Source: Echiichthys vipera (Eukaryota > Chordata > Actinopteri > Perciformes > Trachinidae). From it: a stretch of DNA of 64,000 nt. Both the position numbers and the translations under genes were made by a program. The notes under the pieces are model-generated. The model had not been told where the DNA came from. It ran no database searches and worked only from the letters and a program-made list of their open reading frames with translations. The DNA lies in NCBI GenBank assembly GCA_963691815.1, contig OY829667.1:11560821-11624820 (forward strand), given 5' to 3'. Within the stretch, counting starts at the first letter, position 1, and the number at the start of each line of letters is the position of its first letter. This document shows, piece by piece, positions 46,730 to 58,300 of the stretch.

Positions 46730-47393
46730 GTACAATTAAGTAAAACGGCTCAAAACAAGGATGATCAAAGCTGGTGGAGAACCCCACACGAGTCAGTCAA
46801 CAGTCTGACAGGCTGGTGGTGATTGATTGTCTTTATGTGTGGGTGTCCATGTACGTTTTACTTTTTTGACCAAGGTAAACATTTCTCTTTTATACCTCAT
46901 TATTTTTGTGACAGAGACATATTGAAATCCGCCTTTATACAATTTTATGAATAATTGAATCTACAACAATTCCCCTATCACAGTATCGACTGCTTTCCAC
47001 TTCAGATTAATTTGTGTCCTAATGAATAGTGGTATAACGATTTTGACACAAACTCCAAAAAACGAGTTCATAATTCACTGCACGGAATTTAAAAGCTGGA
47101 TAGACGACTCACTCTCTGTTGGATGAGCATGTATCTGTGCGTCTGCAGTCAGAGTGTGTGGTACATACACACGCCTACTGACATGTAGGCAAAGGTTGTG
47201 TGTGTGTGGAAGACTGGATAAGATATCATAAAGTCTCTGCATTTACTGTTGCTAAGTTTTAAAGTTTCTGTTTTCAGTATGTCATATTTTGAAAGACTTG
47301 GGTTAGCGTAGTCTCTGAACATTTGTGTTGTATTAGTTAAACATAAAATGAAGTTGCTCTTAATAATGGCCTGCCCCATTACATTGTTTCAAG

Positions 47394-47850
47394 ATCGCAT
47401 ATTGTAAACTGTGAGCTTCCCATGTATTTTGTGGTTATAAAGCAGATCGGGGAGCTATACAAATACTGGAAAAGTATCAAAAACGCTCAATCCACAGATA
47501 AATGCACACAGCCCGTATTCAGAGAGTGTGCCTTTATGCGAGCCGTCAGTACTTCTGTACTGTTGTGATGTCAGTTATATTATGTATAGGTAGACAGTGC
47601 CACTACATTGCCATTACAGTCATTCCTTAGCTGCAATGATGGTGCAGAGATGAGCAAGACCCAGAGGGGGGCTTAAAGTAATTCAAGTGAAAACGGAGCA
47701 TTTCAGACAGAGGGTGAATACAGATATACTCAAACAGTATTGGAAAAAGAATGTGTTTTTTGAACATTTAAGCATGTTTTTGTAAAAAAAAACAAAAAAA
47801 AACAAGATACAAGTATCAATCTGACAATGAGCATAATGTGCCCTTTAAAA
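47394..47850 (+). mobile_element. MITE family copy E
   Basis: It starts GATCGCATATTGTAAACTG and ends AATGTGCCCTTTAAAAA. Shared interior blocks include CACAGCCCGTATTCAGAGAG, GCGAGCCGTCAGT, TTCAGACAGAGGGTGAATAC and GTATCAATCTGACAATGAGCATAA. It has a poly-A-rich interruption near 47,787-47,810. Confidence 0.8.
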
Positions 47851-48968
47851 AATAATACTGATGTCACATCAACAAGATTTGATGCAGCTAATCCTGCGAA
47901 AGTAAAACAGTTGTCTGTGTTTGGATGCGTGTAAATGTGTTAAATCTATCTAAATACCTAAAAAAAGTTATTTTTATAATCAAATATACACCTACAGTGT
48001 GTGTCTGCATGTTCTTTGAGATTTGGGTTTGACCTTTGTTTAAATCCCCACATGACTGAAAAATAACTGAAGCAAAAAACCGCAGCACATCTACACAAAG
48101 GCAAAGACTGGAGCTTTGTTGCTAAAAACAGACTTCCTCAACCCATATTGCAGGGAACAGTTTCTGCTAGTTACGCTCAGTTTGTTGCACGACCTGCAAA
48201 ATAAGCACAGTTATTAAAAGTTTATTTTGAAAAGTTACGTTATCTTCACGGCAATATTCCTGTTGTTCATGTTATTTCAAGAGAAAATGAGAATAGATAA
48301 AATCTACAGACATTTAAACAGACACATAATAATACACGTCCTACTTCTACTGCTCCTGTTTTAGAGTTTGTCATTGGTCGGATAGATTTCCCCCCATTTC
48401 ACTTTGAAATGAGATCACTGGAAAGCAAAAGAAATGGTGCGACTCCTGTGCGATTTTGACAAGCATCCAGATTGCTTTTAACCAATACAACGACGGTGCA
48501 CATTATATATTTTCAATTATGGAGTTAAGACACATTCATTAACTTTAGAAAACCTCAAGTGTGAGATAATAACTACCATCAAATATGGGGATACAATCAA
48601 GAACAGTCAGAGCAGAATTGCCTGAATTGTAACTAGAAATGAGTCAATTCTGTAAATGAGACTTGTGTAATTGCTTCGACTGTTGTTATTATGAAAGGAA
48701 GTAATCAACATTTGGGGAAATTAGCTATTATATTCCCTTTCTTGCCAAGAGTTAAATGCACATATCAATATTATTAATATTATTACTCTCAGTTCTGTGC
48801 TTTAAATTAACTTAAGGAGGCTAAAGTGGGAGGCAATTTCAACACAAAGACATGGGAACATGGGAAACAGCTTCTCTGGTTTCTTTCCAAGTAAAAAGAA
48901 CAACATAAAGGTTTGCTTATGAAAGAAATTAGATACAAGGTGTTAATAAATAAGAGTGATGTTTAAAC

Positions 48969-49610
48969 TAGGGCTGGGACTTTAACGCATTAATTATGAT
49001 TAATTAATTACAGAAAAAATATCACAATTCATCGCAATTTATTTGCACTCATTGCCGCCCGGCCCGTAATACTGAAACACAGGATGCGACGCAAGGGTAA
49101 TGAAACCGTGAAGCGAGATGAGTTGTTGCTGGGCGAACATTTGAGTTCTAAGAAACGACCAAATGGAAACATGGACAATGGCACGGCTTTATAAAAATTG
49201 TGAAAGAAAGAATTTGCCTCCCACTGGAGCTCTTCAGCCTCGTATCCACCCCAATGCTGACCATGTTGCAGCTAACGTTAGCACAGACAACGCTCCTAGG
49301 AGGGCCTGTCATTAGTTGATGGATCATTTTTGTTTCTGTGTTTTTGAAGACATTGGAGAAAAAGCACTCTATCTTAAACTGTTTATTTTATGCCAAGGAT
49401 ATTATTCTAAATATTTTTGCAATGTTAGGTTTCCACTTTTCTTGAATATACTGTACTAAGCACTGTTTTATTTTTTACAATATATTAAGTCATATATCGA
49501 AATCCATTTAAACTGAAAAATGTTGCTACTTGAGTCAAATATTGATATGCGATTAATCTTGATTAATTAATTACAAAGCCTCTAATTAATTTGATTAATT
49601 TTCACCGCTA
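48969..49610 (+). mobile_element. non-autonomous hAT-type transposon with 8-bp TSD
   Basis: The left end is TAGGGCTGGGAC and the right end is GTTTTCACCGCTA-like (TTTTCACCGCTA), whose reverse complement TAGCGGTGAAAA fits the hAT terminal pattern TAGNGNTG. The flanks are GTTTAAAC (48,961-48,968) and GTTCAAAC (49,611-49,618), an 8-bp target-site duplication with one mismatch, as hAT elements make. Subterminal GATTAATTAATTAC motifs occur at both ends in inverted or direct form. There is no transposase ORF. Confidence 0.8.
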
Positions 49611-49810
49611 GTTCAAACCTGGGGAGAGCCAGGCTTGCACGTGGGGGCAAATGTAACATTTCACTTATTGTGTTTCTATCAACAAAAAAAAGTAGAACAC
49701 AGATACAACATAAAATTCTACATAAGCATTGTATACAAATAGTTCAAGAGATTTTCTAAGTAATGACATCAAAACTAAAAAGTGTTACAGTTGCCCCCGG
49801 TCTCCCCTAG

Positions 49811-49890
49811 TCTCTGAACAGCAGAGCTCTGAAGAAGAGGAAGCAGTACCTACCACAAGCCATGACGAGTCCCTCACTTCAGAGTGGCAG
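49811..49890 (+). other. exon-like segment, acidic peptide
   Basis: A pyrimidine-rich tract (GGTCTCCCCTAG) precedes an 80-nt open segment ending TGGCAG|GTAGGA. It contains a purine-rich GAAGAAGAGGAAG run typical of exonic enhancers. The reading frame, with two bases completing a split codon, is SEQQSSEEEEAVPTTSHDES and onward to TSEWQ. The acidic, low-complexity content is not assignable to a family. It may be real or chance. Confidence 0.25.
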
Positions 49891-50466
49891 GTAGGATGGG
49901 TGTATGGCAACCATTTGCTAATACCTTTGCCAACAACTTTACAAGTTAATTTTATGTAAATATGTTGTTTACAACAAGTTCTGCTGCTCCCAAGTGGCCA
50001 CAAACATGTACTTTTAACAATTAGCCTTTCTCACAGCATGCATTTTGACTTGTCATCAAAGAAAGAGCACAGGTGTTCATAATCACACTAACGATGGCTC
50101 TGTTCTATTCAAGCCCAGTGAGGGTGACTGTGAGCCAGCATGCACAATTGCAAAAACATCAAATTAAATAGCAGCTACAAGGAATCAAGCAATCACTCAT
50201 TTAATTTTTTTTTTTTTTTTTTACATCTGTGATTTTCCTACCGTTAGAAGTCCGAACGTCTTCTATTATGAGACGGGCCTATAAGCACATATTGAATTTT
50301 AGCTAGCTGGTTTTAGTTCTTTAACCTTACTTGCCATGGAAAGTTGCCATGAATTAATGTGTATGGTGCTTCAGTCCTTACAATTAAAGTGAACTAAGTC
50401 TAGGACCCTGGTAAATGTGTTCTATGATAATGATGTGAATAAAAAAACAGTGATGTTAATTGACGC

Positions 50467-50493
50467 TATATATATAAATATATATATATATTC
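50467..50493. repeat. (TA)n tract
   Basis: A short TATATATATAAATATATATA-type run. Confidence 0.9.
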
Positions 50494-51849
50494 TTTAACT
50501 AGTGAAATATTCATCTTTCTGTTTTGACAACTCTCTGACACACCCATGTGCTGTGGTACATCATCACATTAATTTATTGTGTCTCTATCCACCCCAAATG
50601 CAACCATCTGTCTGGAAATGCTGGTTGCCTAACACTACGCAGGTGGTCATGTGTATCACTACATGGAAGATGGAAGGTTTTGCAGAGATTCTTGACAAGA
50701 TACATTTTTTTCCACTCTGTCACACATAGAGCATGGCAGCCACTTCCTCCAGCAATTAAAAACATTTTCACAAACAACACTACATTATTCATCACTATGA
50801 CAGGCATCTACAACTCTTGGTGACGCTCCCTCGATAAAGTTTGGTGTGATAATGTCCACAATCAAGTTTAAATGAAACAGATGCAGGCCAGTCACAAGTC
50901 ACATTACATTACTGTAATTTGGGCTTAAAAAGTCTGAAATTTATTAAAATGTAGCCCCAACTGCTTTAGGAGCTGTACTAAAAAATCGGACCAATTATAT
51001 AGAGCAAGCATGCAAAGATATAGTGGAGTAATGGCATCCAGAGCAGAGAATTAAGTCACATGTGTGTTGTACTAATCCATCCTTGTATTGCTAACAATGG
51101 CTTACCAGGCTAACCCATTAAATATAATGGTTTTATGTTTTTGTAACTGGAATGGGCCAACTTGGGTGTGATATTATTCCCAGTTCTAACTTCCAAGATA
51201 AATGGAATGAAACATTTTTTCTTATGCATTGGGGATTGGTCTGTTAGAGTCATGTGGAGGCAATCCCGGCCCATTTTTTCTTAGTATGTCGGGTAAAGCT
51301 CTTTTAATAATTACCAGTAAAATAACATGCTATGTCTTAGATAAAAGAGTGGCTGTTGTCATCAAGTTACAGGAACATCTAAATAAATGTAAAACATTTA
51401 TTTCTACCACTGTGTAAAAGTATGAAGAATAAAGACATCTTTAAAAAGTATGAATATTAGCTGGATTCAGAAGGACAACTCTTTTAAGGGCTAATCTAAC
51501 ATAATAAAGAGCATTAAAACAAACATTATCAGCTGAGCACCCATTTATAATCTTCTCTTGTGTCGTACACTTACATTCAGCATATTAGCCATGTAAAACA
51601 CAAAGCTAGTCACATGAAAACTTAAGCAACTTAACATGGACTGCTTAATTAGCATTGCTCACAGCTACAGGGTCTCAACGAATATTGGATTGATTGCCAT
51701 TCAATTGTGTATGGACTTTCATGATCCCCTCCAGGTGAAATGCAATACATTATCAATTAATAATGCCATTGTTATAATAATAATTTTATTTTTAACAACA
51801 ATTAATGCTTTAAAAAAATACAGTTATTTACCAAATACTCTCAAAATCA

Positions 51850-51958
51850 CTGACCGTGCTTTTTGTCTAATGCTAATACGCTATCATTTGGATTCAGCAT
51901 GTTAGCATAAAACGACTGACTGATTGTGCTTTTTGTTTTATGCTAACATGCTAAATCC
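51850..51958. repeat. local direct and inverted repeats (TGCTAACATGCT)
   Basis: GGATTCAGCATGTTAGCATAAAA (51,890-51,912) is the reverse complement, with one mismatch, of TTTTATGCTAACATGCTAAATCC (51,936-51,958). A related direct copy, GTGCTTTTTGTCTAATGCTAA, lies to the left. It could form a hairpin with a ~23-nt loop. Confidence 0.8.
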
Positions 51959-52030
51959 AGAAGATAATGGTAAACCTGCTACAAACGGGATATATTCCTA
52001 TATTATATGATATACTATAAGATATACAAA

Positions 52031-52090
52031 CCTATATTCCTGGTCCTCCCGAGTCCTATGATTATGAACATAGGACCCGGAGAATATAGG
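52031..52090. repeat. hairpin-forming inverted repeat
   Basis: The left arm CCTATATTCCTGGTCCTCCC then GAGTCCTATG pairs with the right arm CATAGGACCCGGAGAATATAGG around the 8-nt loop ATTATGAA. The left arm has an ~8-nt excess in its middle. Confidence 0.8.
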
Positions 52091-52526
52091 GATAACCACC
52101 TAAAAAACCAGCATGTAGGCTAAGCATTGTCATTGTGAGCATGCTTACATTAGCAATTACCTCATAGCACTGCTGTTTCTGTACAGGCTCACCAACAGAG
52201 TTGCTGGCAAGGATGTAAACTAGTGACATCTTTTTAAACTTTTCTTAATGCAATATCTCATGCTTTTGTTTCTTAAACCAAAGCATCATGGGAGCAGGGA
52301 GTCAATCACCCTATAGGTTTTGTATTAAGCAAGAATAATGTGAAAATGTTAATTTAAAGATAAACATTAATGTTAAATAAGATTAACAGAACTTTAAAAT
52401 TTGGTGATACTGATTCAACTTCCAGCGACCATCTTTGCTCAATTGCTGGACTGAGAAAACGCAATTCGGGAAACATTTTCTTTTAATTTGCAGGCAGCTC
52501 TTAAAATGAATATGTTTGTGTTGCAG

Positions 52527-52574
52527 CTGGATAGAAATGTCTCTGAGGAACAGGGATATGCCTTCAAAACAGCA
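52527..52574 (+). other. exon-like 48-nt segment
   Basis: TTTGTGTTGCAG precedes sixteen open codons, LDRNVSEEQGYAFKTA, followed by a consensus GTAAGT donor. Both ends are phase 0, matching the end phase of the segment at 49,811-49,890 and the start phase of the mpdz exon at 61,099. No protein family is recognised. Confidence 0.25.
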
Positions 52575-53204
52575 GTAAGTGTAGCTAAATGACCTGCAGT
52601 GTTTTTCAAAGTCTGGCTTGTAACTTATGTTTGAGAAAAACAGATGTTATAAATCATCAATTCAGTCTCAGACGTATAGGCAATCATTAGATGAGAGGCT
52701 AAAACTGCCGTATTATGTAAACTAACCAAATGTGACTCTCTAGTGTCCACCACTTGCATTTAAAGTAGAGTGGACATTTCATTCATCAGTCTGATTTTTC
52801 CCAACCTTTGCAAACACTGTTATTATCCTCTCTGCTGCTCACCTCACCTGTTGTGCATTCAAAAGCACTTGACTTTGTGGGACATTCAGAGTGTCCACAA
52901 TGTTGAATATTACCTTTAGGGCACCAATTTAGCTGTCAGATAAACTGAGGTCAGATCACTGCTCTAAAAGTTCTTTCAAGTGATGGAGGTTGTAATTTCC
53001 TCTATGCATGGTAACAGAAAACTTGAAAAGAAGATGGAGGCAATCAATTGTTCCTAATATGCTACCATGCCATATTAGCAATCAACGACCTATACAGCAA
53101 GCAATTGCACAACTGCCAACTCTGACACATTGGCGGCAATTGACCTCAATCCCATTGACTCACACCTTCAGCCCCATTCAGACTGCTTTTTAAAAAAATC
53201 AATC

Positions 53205-53345
53205 CTGAGTGATCAGATCACAAGTGGAGAGCTCTTAGTACAGGTGTGAATGTACTCAGACCACATTCGGAAGTGGTTTTGGCTACATGTGTTCACATTC
53301 ATTTAGCAGTGTGAATGCACATGTGATCTGGGCCACACTGAAGAA
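53205..53345 (+). repeat. dispersed repeat fragment
   Basis: TGATCAGATCACAAGTGGAG, GTACAGGTGTGAATGTACTC and GAATGCACATGTGATCTGG look like a degraded teleost interspersed repeat. Its extent is uncertain. Confidence 0.4.
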
Positions 53346-55376
53346 CTGTATATGCAGAAATTGTGCTTTTAAAGCCTCTGAACACCAACACAGGTGTATT
53401 CAGTTATTCTGGTTCATTAGACCTCTGCTTGGGTTGATGGTGGGCAGAGCTTTGATGGGATTTATGAGGTCCCAAATCTCCATATTTGTCCTGCCTTAAC
53501 AGGCGCTACACAGTACATTGCACATAGAACGCTTCTGTACAGGAACTTTTGGACAATTCATTCCTGCATCAGAGCTAAAGATCCGAGAAAACAGAAGGTT
53601 ATAGCTCAGTTATCACAGAACGTGTATGATTGATTTTATTTTCATGTCTGGATTGGTATGACATTTGGTGTGCACATTCATGATCCCAAGCAGCAGAAGC
53701 TGATTGATTTTGATGACCCCATGAAATCTCTTCTCACACAACCATCCACATCAAACTTTTTGTGGCTCATATAGCCTCTCAAAGTCTCCAGAATCACTGA
53801 TGATGCTCGATCAGACATTCAATTTATTTTCACATTTAAATTCCCAATAGGAACAGACCTATTGATTATGATCCATGTGACCTTTGCTACAACACTATCA
53901 AGTCAAACTTTCATTTTTAGAAGCGGTCACCCCGATGACCAGCTAACACAAAGCTAGAATTCCCTAAAGGGCCAGCATCAGGACAATCTTTTAGTTTGCA
54001 AACTATTAAATCCCCACCACCTTTAGTTGTTCTTTCTTGTTGTATGCCCTTTAGTACCACTGACCCAACATGCAGACCAACAACAAATTATTATTTCATT
54101 ATTCTCTGGCTAGCTCTATTGTCTGAAAAGTACTAATCAGATTATTTCTTTGACCAATTAACATATTTTGGGATGTTATAGTTTCAAAGGTTATTTCAAT
54201 ATTGATGGATTTATTCATATGAATCAAGACAGGTACACAATGCCAGCTTTCACACTGCCAATATGACCCAATCATTATTTGATTCCTTCAGGGCATATCT
54301 TTGTTACACCATAGGACCTAATGTAGCTGGTATCCAATAAAGTATGACATCTGAATGGTTGCCTTCCTTTAACTAAAATGGTGGTTTTCAAGCAGACATG
54401 GTTATCATATTAATGCTAAATCCTTGTGACCTTGAATAATCACTTCCACTTCATTTCTACTCTAAGTTGCAATCAAGCAGTGTCAGCTAAGCCATGTGAA
54501 CGTGACTGGCACAAAGTACAAGGTGTTTTATAATGAATCATGTGAGCCTGTCATTTAGGTGTAGTATGCTTTTCTAAATGGGACAGTGCATTTGTTAATG
54601 TTATTGACAGCATCTCACACTCACACAAGGGTTAACTGATGCATTTTTTTTGGGAGAGGGGGCACAAAATACACCACTGTTAGCTACCTTGTATTGGTAT
54701 ATTTAAAAAAGTCAATGCAATGAACAAATGAAATGAAACCCTAGCCCCAAGTATAAGCAGAGAAGAGAAAAAACAAACAAACTGAACCAACTAAAACCCC
54801 CCACCCCCTGAAGACGTGAATCCAGTTACCACGGATTTAGTGTCACTAAGCTGTCTCAAACAATGACTATTGCTGAGGGACCATGATAGGCAGGTATAAA
54901 AATATAAAGTGCTGAAGCTGCCTAGCACTGAGCTGAGATTCTTTCTTTTTCTTGTTTCAATCTCTTGTCTTATTCGGTGTTTGGCTGAGTAAGACCTCCC
55001 ACATAAAAGTGGCTTATTGTCAAAGTAAGAAGGGAGTTATGGGGTGGATAAGAACTGGGTAGAAGTAAAGATATAAATGGTGAGGGGATTTAGTCAGTAT
55101 CAGCTCCCTGAAAGGAGCTTGTATCCCTTTACCCCTTGTTGAAATTACTTCTTATACAATGACCTTGCTCCTCCCTGCGCTGGGGGTCTTGATCCATGAA
55201 AACTAAAAGTTCTGAAGTTGGGGGTCAAAGGGTGGATAAGCAGCTCTGTGGCATCTATCTGACCAGGCAATACCTAAGATACAGTCCTTAGCTTTCCCTT
55301 ACAATGAAGAGAAAAACCACACACTGCTATTTTTTGTGCTGTTAGATCCGAGTCATGAGTTAACGCGTGATTCAAG
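53346..55376. other. no gene recognised
   Basis: AT-rich, without recognised repeats or exon-like segments. Confidence 0.6.
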
Positions 55377-55960
55377 TGTAAAATCATCAAATAAACCATC
55401 AAGCCATCTTTTTTTGTGTATGAACGATTGACGGAGATATCCTGGCATCGCTAACAACACCAGCAGTGGCCGGCTGTTAGCTAACACTAATTAGCTCAGG
55501 GCAGCACGGTGAACGCATTAAAACATATTTTTTAACCACTAGTACTGCTCATGATAACATCAAACCTCTGCAGTAACACGATAAGAGTCCTTACACATAA
55601 AATCGAAGCACCAACAACATAGTTAGTTAACCCGGAGTTTATTAAAAGAGTGTTTTGAAAGACTTACCTACTGGCCCCGGTACCAGCAACTCTCATAGTA
55701 AAGTCCATTCACTCGATTACCAAATGCAATCCAAAAGGAAGGAGTCCATTGAGGCTTCATTCATGTGTAAGGACTCTTATCATGCTACTGCAGAGGTTTG
55801 GCGTTACTTTGAGCAGTATTAGTGGTTAAAAAATAAGTTTTAATGCCTGCACCATGCTGCCCCGAGCTAATCAGTGTTAGCCGCTCCCGGGGATATCTTA
55901 ATTAATAGTTTATACACAAGAAAAATAGTCTTGATGGCTTATTTGATGACCAAATTTGCA
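55377..55960. mobile_element. large foldback palindrome (~230-bp and ~207-bp arms)
   Basis: The left arm (55,377-55,609) and right arm (55,754-55,960) are reverse complements at high identity. Matched blocks include ATCATCAAATAAACCATCAAG / TTGATGGCTTATTTGATGAC, TAGCTCAGGGCAGCACGGTG / CACCATGCTGCCCCGAGCTA, and GATAAGAGTCCTTACACAT / ATGTGTAAGGACTCTTATC. The 144-bp spacer contains a CTTACCTACTGGCCCCGGTACC stretch. The left arm has ~27 bp missing from the right. There is no coding content. It is most simply a foldback-type or palindromic MITE. Confidence 0.9.
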
Positions 55961-57167
55961 GAAAAAGACCATGGGATGATTTCACTACAGAATTACGCTT
56001 TAACAGGCAACAGCTTCTATCCCAGTGGGCATTTAATACATTTTATTTTGAGCAACAGCTCATATCAAATGTGATAAGTGTGGTATATTGCTGCCTGAAA
56101 ATAGAGTGCATAATCCTGTAAACAAGGCACAGACAGAAAATTATGGTTTTATCAGAATATTGTGTCCTTTCCAAGGTGCTTCCTGGGCCTAAAAATACAT
56201 TACATTGAACATGTAATCAAACTCACACAATACATTGCTTATTAACCTTGAATACTTGTGTAGGTATCAGCACTATGAGCATGTGGGTGAACAGTATTAC
56301 AGTATATCTGCATGTGGTTGACAGATGACCTTAATGTGTACTGGAGTTGGCTAACTCACACTATTCTTGCCTGACCTATGTGTCTGATTCACTAAAAAGT
56401 GTCCCAATCAGACGCTGACGAAATCTGAATCACATTTCTGCCAAGAATGGCTTTCCTGCAGCAATGTTTGGAATAGGCCTAATAATTCAGGTCTGTTTTC
56501 TTTCTTATTTGCCCTACAGTGACTCCATTATGTCTAAGAAGAATGACTTAAATGCTATTCCTCCTTAGTATGTTAGATACAGAGCCTAGCATTTTGCTCA
56601 AGGAGGTCACTCAGGCCAGGGGTCCTCAAGTGTTATTTTTAGGAGTTGTGTTGTTTTCAAGGACTAATTATTTGAATTAAGAAGGGACTATGCTCATGAA
56701 TTAACAAGAGCACTTGAGTCCATCATATAAATGTGCCAGAGTTAGCCATACAAGCTCATTTCCATCTGTAGTCCCTGGACTTAATTCAGCTGTCTAGACA
56801 AAACTTTTGCCATTCTATATGTTAAACCTGCATGTTAAGAAGTTATAGTTCAAGGTAATTTTACCGTAATTCATCGTCTTTTGCCAAAATTGTCTAACAG
56901 TTTTTTCAGTCTAGGCTAAAATATTTTCTGATAGGCAGGACTGAATTGACACAATATGAGCTCCCTGAGCAAAAATAAGCTTGTAGGGCCCTGTTGACCC
57001 TGTTACCTATTGTATATATAGGGCCTACAGTGTACACACTGCTGACTACAGTATTTAATCTAGAGACCCATTAAAGTAGGGCCCCTGGGTGTCTGGGGCC
57101 TTTGGGCACTTACCCACTTAATTGCTTTAACAGATGTATTGATGTCCCTGGTGCCTATTGTATTTTC
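55961..57167. other. no gene recognised
   Basis: AT-rich intergenic sequence between the palindrome and MITE F. No exon-like signal was seen. Confidence 0.6.
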
Positions 57168-57577
57168 TTAAAGGTCCCATATCGTAATAAGTGAGATTTC
57201 TATGTAATTTGTATTATAAAGCAGGTCAAAGTGATATATAAAATAAAATAGAATAGAAATACTTCATTGATCCCAAGCACACCATATTCACAAACTGTGC
57301 CTTTAAACCAGCTGCCAGGACTACGTACTATACTATATATCGGTAGAAATTGCGGCTACAGTGCTCATTCTTCAGCTGCAATGACAGTGCAGAGAAGAGC
57401 CGAGAGCGCAGATGCATAAGACCCAGCAGGCAGGCACAAGTGACTACAGAGTTTATTCAGAGAGACATGAGAAAGCTAATGTTTTTACATTACATTAAAG
57501 CATGTGAACATTCCAGTATCAAATCCAAAACACAAGTATGAACCTGAAAATGAACATATACTGTATGGGACCTTTAA
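57168..57577 (+). mobile_element. MITE family copy F, just upstream of mpdz
   Basis: It runs from CTTAAAGGTCCCATATCG to TATGGGACCTTTAA. Its termini are inverted repeats ending in TTAA. The interior includes an extra TAGAATAGAAATACTTCATTGATCCC block that is absent from the other copies, probably a secondary insertion. It lies roughly 0.4 kb upstream of the mpdz CpG-rich promoter. Confidence 0.85.
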
Positions 57578-57943
57578 AAAAGTGTATTTACTTATTCTTG
57601 CAATGTAGGGCCTACTGCTTGGGTTGTAGGCTATACATTAAAAAAGCCTGAGATAAATGAGGTAGAAAAGCACAGAATACCATTATATCACAGTGCTAAA
57701 AAAGGGTGTAATACACTTAGCACACATTTTACTGGGGGCCACCACCAAGTTAGTTCAAGACTTAGTTGGGGACAGGAAATGACAAGCCTTGCCTGTTTAA
57801 CAGTTTATTTTCTCCCCAGATGTATCAAGTAGACCTCTGCTTAATGAGCCTGAAATAACTCAGTTGATTTTCAGTATTTTATTATGTGACCACAGCCCTG
57901 ACCCTGGAGCTGGGGACTGTGGGCCTGAACATATCAGGCCTAG

Positions 57944-58130
57944 ATGTCAGAGCAACCAGCAAGCGGCGCTTCAGTCCCAGCTCAACTCTCGGTGCCGCTA
58001 CCGCTGCAAATGTCCAGAGAGCATCGAGTTACGCTACGCCCCATCTTTAAGCCCCAGTCAGTGCGCCGTTAGCCGCAGAACAACAGAGGATAGGATACTG
58101 GCCGCCGGAAAGCAAAGTCTCCACACTCAT
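57944..58130 (+). other. mpdz: candidate mpdz non-coding first exon with uORF
   Basis: A CpG-rich segment ends in CACTCAT|GTAAGTG at 58,130, a near-consensus splice donor, about 3 kb upstream of the mpdz start exon and on the same strand. The transcription start is not visible, and the left edge given here is only the first ATG. That ATG (57,944) opens a 42-codon upstream ORF ending TAG at 58,070-58,072, with an internal ATG at 58,010. If the transcript begins upstream of 57,944, this uORF would lie wholly in the leader. The frame that joins to the MPDZ start codon is open through this exon but has no ATG. Confidence 0.6.
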
Positions 58131-58300
58131 GTAAGTGATTTCTTTTCTCGACAGTTTCACTCGAGCAATTGCTACTGAAGAGTTTTTTAATAATGTGCAA
58201 CTCCAACTTTCGCGAGTGTCGCCTTTGCTCGCTACACTGTCGCTAATGCGGGGGAGAATATTCTGTTGTCGCGGTGGGTCACTAAGCAAGAACCACGGGA
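57950..58300 (+). promoter_or_regulatory. mpdz: CpG-rich promoter region of mpdz
   Basis: CpG dinucleotides are frequent here (GGCGCT, GTGCCGCTACCGC, CTACGCC, GCGCCGTTAGCCGC, GGCCGCCGG, TTCGCGAG, GTCGCGG), against AT-rich, CpG-poor DNA on both sides. A strong splice donor lies inside it. I saw no clear TATA box. A CpG-island-type promoter is the natural reading. Confidence 0.6.

Larger units (their letters stand above)
44209..48960. other. no gene recognised (repeats listed separately)
   Basis: Apart from MITE E, a repeat tail and the 72-bp duplication, nothing supported was seen. A 99-codon + strand ORF at 44,697-44,996 overlaps an 83-codon minus ORF, and neither is assignable. Confidence 0.55.
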
